Source: JANXLS01 sp038227045
GTDB lineage: Bacteria; Planctomycetota; SZUA-567; H5-PLA8
Direction: 5' to 3'
Length of the DNA: 17,369 nt
Assembly: GCA_038227045.1 (NCBI GenBank)
Contig: JBBRQD010000111.1
Span: forward strand, 1-17,369
In this document: piece after piece, positions 13,942-17,369 of the stretch
Position numbering within the stretch: the first letter of the stretch is position 1
How the letters are laid out: each line of letters begins with the position of its first letter
Notes under the pieces: generated by a model
Seen by the model: the letters and a program-made list of their open reading frames with translations, nothing else
What the model was told of the DNA's origin: nothing
The model's database searches: none
Position numbers and translations under genes: made by a program

Positions 13942-15551
13942 GCGCCAGCAGCCAGGGCGTTTCAACAAGGGAAGGATTGCCAATTAAGGTGCACACAAAC
14001 GAGCCTCGCACGACGTTCTCCCGCTTCGCGTTTTTGGCTGTGTGTCTCGCCGCTCAGATGGTTTGGGCTGAAGATGTCCGTGTCACGCCGCGCATCATCG
14101 ATGGAACGCTGGTGCCGCAATCGCAGTTTCCCACGGTTGGCATCATTACCACCATCGCCAAATCGGAATTCTGCACGGGCACGTTGATCGCTCCGCGCTT
14201 CGTGCTGACCGCCGCGCATTGCGTCAATAATCAAACGCCCGGAAGCATCGGGTTCAACCAGAAAGACGGACTCTTCATTCTGGGTTCCAAGACGTACCAT
14301 ACGAAGCATGTCTTCGTGCATCCCAGTTATGCCGGCGACAAATCACAACAAGCCGAGGGTGCGATCGATCTGTCCATCTATGAATTGGATATAGACGTAA
14401 AGAATATAACGCCCAGTCCGCTGTATCGAAACACACCGGCCGTCGGCACGATTTTGACGCTCGCGGGTTATGGACTTCTCGGCACGGGTCTCACCGGTTC
14501 GAACTCTAGCACTCCCCCGAAGGGCAAGATCGCCACGGGCAAGACGCCGATCGATATCGTGACCAACACATTCATCGAATGGAATTTCGACAACGTGCCC
14601 GCGCCCAATCAGGAAAGCAATACCGCGCCCGGCGACAGCGGCGGCCCGCAATTTATCACTGAAAACGGCGTTATGTATGTCGCGTCGGTCACCTCCGGAG
14701 GGATCAAAGGCAACGCCAGTTTCGGCGATTTTTCATACAACACGCGCGTGGATATCGCGATTCCGTGGATTGAATCGATCACCGGCGGGCCGCCCGTCGC
14801 CGGAAATCACCCGCCGGCGATCACGGCGTTCGAGACCTCGGCAATCGGCTTCACGGCTGGAACTCCGATTACATTCACCGCCACTGCGAGCGACGTGGAT
14901 AACGATGTACTGCAATACCATTGGCTCTTTGGCGACGGCACCGAAGATTTAAATGGAACCCCCACCGAGACGCATACCTATTTGTCGGACGGCGATTTTG
15001 TCGCGCAACTTGTCGTCAACGACAAGAAAGGAGGAAGCGACGCTAGATTCGTCACGCTCGGCACGGTGACCTCCGAGCCCAATCCGACTCCGCTCACCGC
15101 CGCAACCATCGGAAAGAAATTTTTTTTGGTCGATCTGAGCGATCACGAAGTGGGCGGCTCGCTGGAAATCAGTTTGCAAAGTCCAGCTTTTGTATTTGCC
15201 AGCCAGCAGGCGTTAGCGGATTTTTTCAAGGCGACGGTCATCACACGCATTTATATTGGCAACGACGTTGTCGACACCATTTTCGGGATTGATCGAAAAA
15301 CCTCCGCCAGCCTCTTCAAATTCGACTACAAAAAGGGAACGGTTCATTACAAGGGCACCAAGGGGCTCGACATCCTTTATCTGCTGAATTTTTACGGACT
15401 GCAAAACGCCGACGCGTCATCGACCCTGACGGTCCCGATTCGCGTGGAATTTGACACCGATATCGTTCACAACGGCCCGAAGTATCTATTCGGTGGGGAT
15501 GCGACGTTTACCTACACGGCCAAGAAGAATGTTTCAGCGAAGGGAAAATAG
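13938..15551 (+). CDS. Secreted trypsin-like serine protease with PKD domain
   Basis: This 537-residue precursor has a signal peptide (FSRFAFLAVCLAAQMVWA, cut near residue 44). Its S1 protease domain starts at about RIIDGTLVPQSQFP (52-65). The catalytic triad is His94 in LTAAHC, Asp144 in AIDLSIYEL and Ser234 in APGDSGGP, all present. A PKD domain (about 292-375) follows, with DVDNDVLQYHWLFGDGTED and THTYLSDGDFVAQL. The last 150 or so residues form a beta-rich domain that I do not recognise. The ATG at 13938 overlaps the pseudokinase stop (ATGA), implying coupled translation; a GTG at 13989 would give a more usual signal-peptide n-region. Trypsin family members cleave after Lys/Arg when Asp sits six residues before Ser; here that position appears to be Asn228, so specificity is unclear. 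Confidence 0.9.
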   Translation: MSASSQGVSTREGLPIKVHTNEPRTTFSRFAFLAVCLAAQMVWAEDVRVTPRIIDGTLVPQSQFPTVGIITTIAKSEFCTGTLIAPRFVLTAAHCVNNQTPGSIGFNQKDGLFILGSKTYHTKHVFVHPSYAGDKSQQAEGAIDLSIYELDIDVKNITPSPLYRNTPAVGTILTLAGYGLLGTGLTGSNSSTPPKGKIATGKTPIDIVTNTFIEWNFDNVPAPNQESNTAPGDSGGPQFITENGVMYVASVTSGGIKGNASFGDFSYNTRVDIAIPWIESITGGPPVAGNHPPAITAFETSAIGFTAGTPITFTATASDVDNDVLQYHWLFGDGTEDLNGTPTETHTYLSDGDFVAQLVVNDKKGGSDARFVTLGTVTSEPNPTPLTAATIGKKFFLVDLSDHEVGGSLEISLQSPAFVFASQQALADFFKATVITRIYIGNDVVDTIFGIDRKTSASLFKFDYKKGTVHYKGTKGLDILYLLNFYGLQNADASSTLTVPIRVEFDTDIVHNGPKYLFGGDATFTYTAKKNVSAKGK

Positions 15552-15565
15552 CGAAACAAACAAAT

Positions 15566-15635
15566 ACATTTTGCATTGCCCATTTACCATTTATTATTGT
15601 CCATTTACCATATGCCATTGCCCATTTGCTATCTT
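15566..15635. repeat. Heptanucleotide array, left arm of locus 2
   Basis: About ten units run in exact seven-base register, including GCATTGC, CCATTTA twice, TTATTGT, CCATTTA, CCATATG, CCATTGC and CCATTTG. Bases 15580-15611 are the perfect 32-base reverse complement of 15818-15849. The array starts 15 bases after the protease stop codon. Confidence 0.85.
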
Positions 15636-15680
15636 TAAAGGACTACGATTAGAGCATTTTGCCGTCGAATGTAGCCCGCC

Positions 15681-15780
15681 CCTTCAGGGCTTGGAAACTT
15701 CCCTTACCCGAAACCCAGGCCTGCGCCGGAGTACCGGCTCCAGCCTGGGCTATAATAGTTCGCGCCCTTGGCGCTGAAGG
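15681..15780. repeat. REP-like nested palindrome between the two heptamer arms
   Basis: The outer ends CCTTCAGGGC (15681-15690) and GCGCTGAAGG (15771-15780) are inverted with one mismatch. At the centre, 15714-15729 pairs with 15734-15749 at 13 of 16 positions around the loop AGTA. A small GCGCC/GGCGC hairpin lies at 15762-15774. The layout resembles REP or BIME-type palindromic elements. No open frame of note is present. Confidence 0.7.
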
Positions 15781-15814
15781 CACGATACATTCAATCGTTA
15801 AATAAAGGAAAGGG

Positions 15815-15849
15815 AAAATGGTAAATGGACAATAATAAATGGTAAATGG
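15815..15849. repeat. Heptanucleotide array, right arm of locus 2
   Basis: Five units (AAAATGG, TAAATGG, ACAATAA, TAAATGG, TAAATGG) in seven-base register face the left array. The last unit ends exactly one base before the stop codon of the three-TM gene on the minus strand. Together with 15580-15611 this arm makes a perfect 32-bp inverted repeat with 206 bases between the arms. Confidence 0.85.
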
Positions 15850-16440
15850 TTAATTAGCGGCCAGCATCCACCAGTACATCCCAAACGCGCCTAGAATGGT
15901 TACCGCGCCGAAGACTTGGACCAACAGGACGCCCAGCGCGCTGGGTCTCGTCTTTTGTATTGAAAAGGAGCTCGTCAGCCGCGCCTCCGCGCTTGCCATG
16001 GCGCCGCCACACACCAAGAACAAGAGACCGATGATGTAGACGCACACGTCGACCAGGATAAACGTGCCGTTCAACGCCAGCGCTTCCGGGCTGGGCGGGT
16101 GGAACTGAACGAGCAGCGTCGCGCCGACCAACGCCAGAAAACAGTAGCTCAGCCTGAAAATTCGCCAGCCGCGTTCGGGCAGAGACTCCGCGACATTCGT
16201 CGCCTGGCGATGCACCTCCACCATCGCTTCCGAAAGCCGCATGCGACCGGAACGGCTCGAACGCAGCGGCGCAAGCGCTTCTTCTAGGAGCGCGTTTTCC
16301 TCTTTAAGCTGCTTGAGTTCCGTTTGCAGATCGGGCGTCTCGGCCAACAGGCCTTCCAGTTCGCGAGCCGGCTCGGTTTCGAGCAGCCCATCGGCATACT
16401 GTGGCAACAAGGAACGGGCTTCGTCAATCGTCATGGGCAT
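15850..16440 (-). CDS. Three-TM membrane protein, probable anti-sigma factor
   Basis: This 196-residue protein has a short cytoplasmic helical region followed by three predicted transmembrane helices (about 96-113, 125-147 and 168-192). The N-terminal part, IDEARSLLPQYADGLLETEP followed by a Leu/Glu-rich helix, resembles the opening of anti-sigma domains (LLPAYLDGEL-like). The zinc-binding HxxxCxxC motif is absent, as in some zinc-less anti-sigma factors. It lies directly downstream of the ECF sigma gene on the same strand, the usual order for such pairs. Function is inferred mainly from this position. No strong ribosome binding site precedes either Met1 (16440) or Met3 (16434). A 29-bp inverted repeat element lies between the two genes. 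Confidence 0.7.
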   Translation of the reverse strand: MPMTIDEARSLLPQYADGLLETEPARELEGLLAETPDLQTELKQLKEENALLEEALAPLRSSRSGRMRLSEAMVEVHRQATNVAESLPERGWRIFRLSYCFLALVGATLLVQFHPPSPEALALNGTFILVDVCVYIIGLLFLVCGGAMASAEARLTSSFSIQKTRPSALGVLLVQVFGAVTILGAFGMYWWMLAAN

Positions 16441-16476
16441 ATCAAAAACTCGTAATTTCTTTATCGGTTCATTTGC

Positions 16477-16560
16477 TTCAAGAGCCGCGCACGTAAGTCA
16501 GCGGCTAAGATTGTGCGCCATACGAAATACGGCCGCTTACTTACGTGCGCGGCTCTTGAA
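16477..16560. repeat. Inverted-repeat intergenic element, AAGAGCCGCG family, copy 2
   Basis: Bases 16477-16498 and 16539-16560 are a perfect 22-bp inverted repeat. After one mismatch the pairing extends to 16505/16532, giving 28 of 29 pairs around a 26-base loop. The core reads AAGAGCCGCGCACGTAAGT. The segment 16531-16557 is identical to 6829-6855. It begins six bases after the sigma factor stop on the minus strand and would fold into a very stable hairpin in that transcript. Confidence 0.85.
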
Positions 16561-16566
16561 TGCTCG

Positions 16567-17124
16567 TTACGTTTTCCAGCGGTTGAGCGATGCGCGCAAC
16601 AGATCCTTGCCGCGCGATAGTCTTTTATCGACCGCGGCGTGCGAAAGATCGAGGATTTGCGCGATTTCGGTGTGGCTTCGGCCGTCCACATATTTCAAGA
16701 CGATCACTTCACGGTAAATTTCGGCGATGTCGGCGAGCGCTTTGCGAATACTGGAAAGTTTTTCCATTTTTTCGGCCTGGTCCGACGGCGAGCCGAGATG
16801 AATGACTGCGCGGCTTTCGTCCTTCTTGACTACCATGGCGGCGTTGTGCATCTTTTTTTTGCGCAGCACATAGATGGCTTTGCGATACGAAATGCCGTAA
16901 ATCCAGTGCGCGAATTTCAATTTTTCGCGCAAATCGCCCAGGTTTCCAGCGGCTTCGAGAAAGGCCTCCTGCGCGCAATCCTTCGCGGCGTCGATGTCAT
17001 TCAAGACTTTGTACGCGGCGCTGACGACCACGGCATAGTGGCGCTCGACCAATTCGTCCCAGGCAGCCCGGTCATTTTTTTCAGCACGCTCCACCAGTTC
17101 CGCGTCGCTCGCGCGTTCGGCCAT
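16567..17124 (-). CDS. ECF-type RNA polymerase sigma factor
   Basis: This 185-residue sigma-70 family protein directs RNA polymerase to a specific regulon. The region 2 domain spans about 17-90, including DAAKDCAQEAFLEAAGNL and KFAHWIYGISYRKAIYVLRK. The region 4 helix-turn-helix spans about 122-178, with YREVIVLKYVDGRSHTEIAQ and SHAAVDKRLSRGKDLL. Regions 1.1 and 3 are absent, as is normal for ECF factors. The ATG at 17124 has GAGG eight bases upstream and gives the usual length. The frame continues to an ATG at 17322, but those 66 residues show lower third-position GC and no domain, so they are probably non-coding leader. A three-TM probable anti-sigma partner follows. Upstream sequence to the window end shows no clear promoter. 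Confidence 0.9.
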   Translation of the reverse strand: MAERASDAELVERAEKNDRAAWDELVERHYAVVVSAAYKVLNDIDAAKDCAQEAFLEAAGNLGDLREKLKFAHWIYGISYRKAIYVLRKKKMHNAAMVVKKDESRAVIHLGSPSDQAEKMEKLSSIRKALADIAEIYREVIVLKYVDGRSHTEIAQILDLSHAAVDKRLSRGKDLLRASLNRWKT

Positions 17125-17369
17125 GCTCGTCGCCTCAACCGGCTTGCGCGCGGACTGAGGCGGAATCAGGATTCGACCCGCTCCAATAACGCTTTCAGCC
17201 ATTGCTATTTCCGTTCCGCTTTCGTAATGAGAGTGTTTCAAAACCGAACGCGGCGTAAAACGGCGCTTTTTGTCCGGCTCTTCGTTGCGAACTTCAAGCG
17301 TTATCTCCTCTGGATAGCGCATGAAGTTCGCGCCTCGATCCGAACAAAAATCGCTCGTTTTCCGCTCGC

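Noticed and set aside
15750..15757. TATAAT-like sequence inside the 15681-15780 palindrome as a promoter
   Set aside because: It belongs to the repeat body, has no convincing -35 partner and no gene begins downstream on that strand.
17125..17322. N-terminal extension of the ECF sigma factor
   Set aside because: The 66 extra residues show no domain and reduced third-position GC, while the ATG at 17124 has a well-placed GAGG and gives the normal ECF length.

Overview
This window looks like chromosomal DNA from a moderately GC-rich, Gram-negative-type bacterium. It encodes an outer-membrane beta-barrel, several proteins with Sec signal peptides, a periplasmic c-type cytochrome, an ECF sigma factor with a membrane partner, and a kinase-like membrane protein. 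That mix, together with many palindromic intergenic repeats and heptanucleotide arrays, is compatible with Planctomycetota or a related lineage. This taxonomic guess is an inference from style only; no marker gene is present.

Layout. Positions 1-96 hold the last codons of an unidentified gene. At 162-3643 lies a manganese module. A MntR-type regulator (minus strand) is divergent from mntH, a universal stress protein gene and an outer-membrane barrel gene (plus strand). A near-perfect 20-bp palindrome sits inside the mntH promoter. At 3835-5697 a small secreted cytochrome c is divergent from an exported helical protein of unknown function, which ends at a strong hairpin. At 5743-9213 a minus-strand block carries moeA, moaC, a secreted PsbP/DcrB-like protein coupled to moaC by an ATGA overlap, and a D-2-hydroxyacid dehydrogenase. 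moaC and moeA act in late molybdenum cofactor synthesis.

At 9333-11345 is an apparently solitary N6-adenine DNA methyltransferase, preceded by a 16-codon ORF that has the only good ribosome binding site there. At 11614-15551 lie a transmembrane pseudokinase and, overlapping it by ATGA, a secreted trypsin-like protease with a PKD domain. At 15850-17124 (minus strand) an ECF sigma factor is followed by a three-TM protein that resembles an anti-sigma factor without the zinc motif.

Repeats are the most distinctive non-coding content. Two loci (7909-8000 and 15566-15849) carry arrays of CCATTTN-type heptamers facing arrays of NAAATGG. The second forms a perfect 32-bp inverted repeat around a REP-like palindrome. 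A separate family with the core AAGAGCCGCG forms inverted-repeat elements at 6716-6858 and 16477-16560; one 27-bp stretch is identical in the two copies. Hairpins also lie at 3771-3813, 4260-4287, 5711-5741 and 11442-11472.

The strongest candidates for new biology are the coupled pseudokinase and protease pair, the outer-membrane barrel under apparent MntR control, and the two repeat families.
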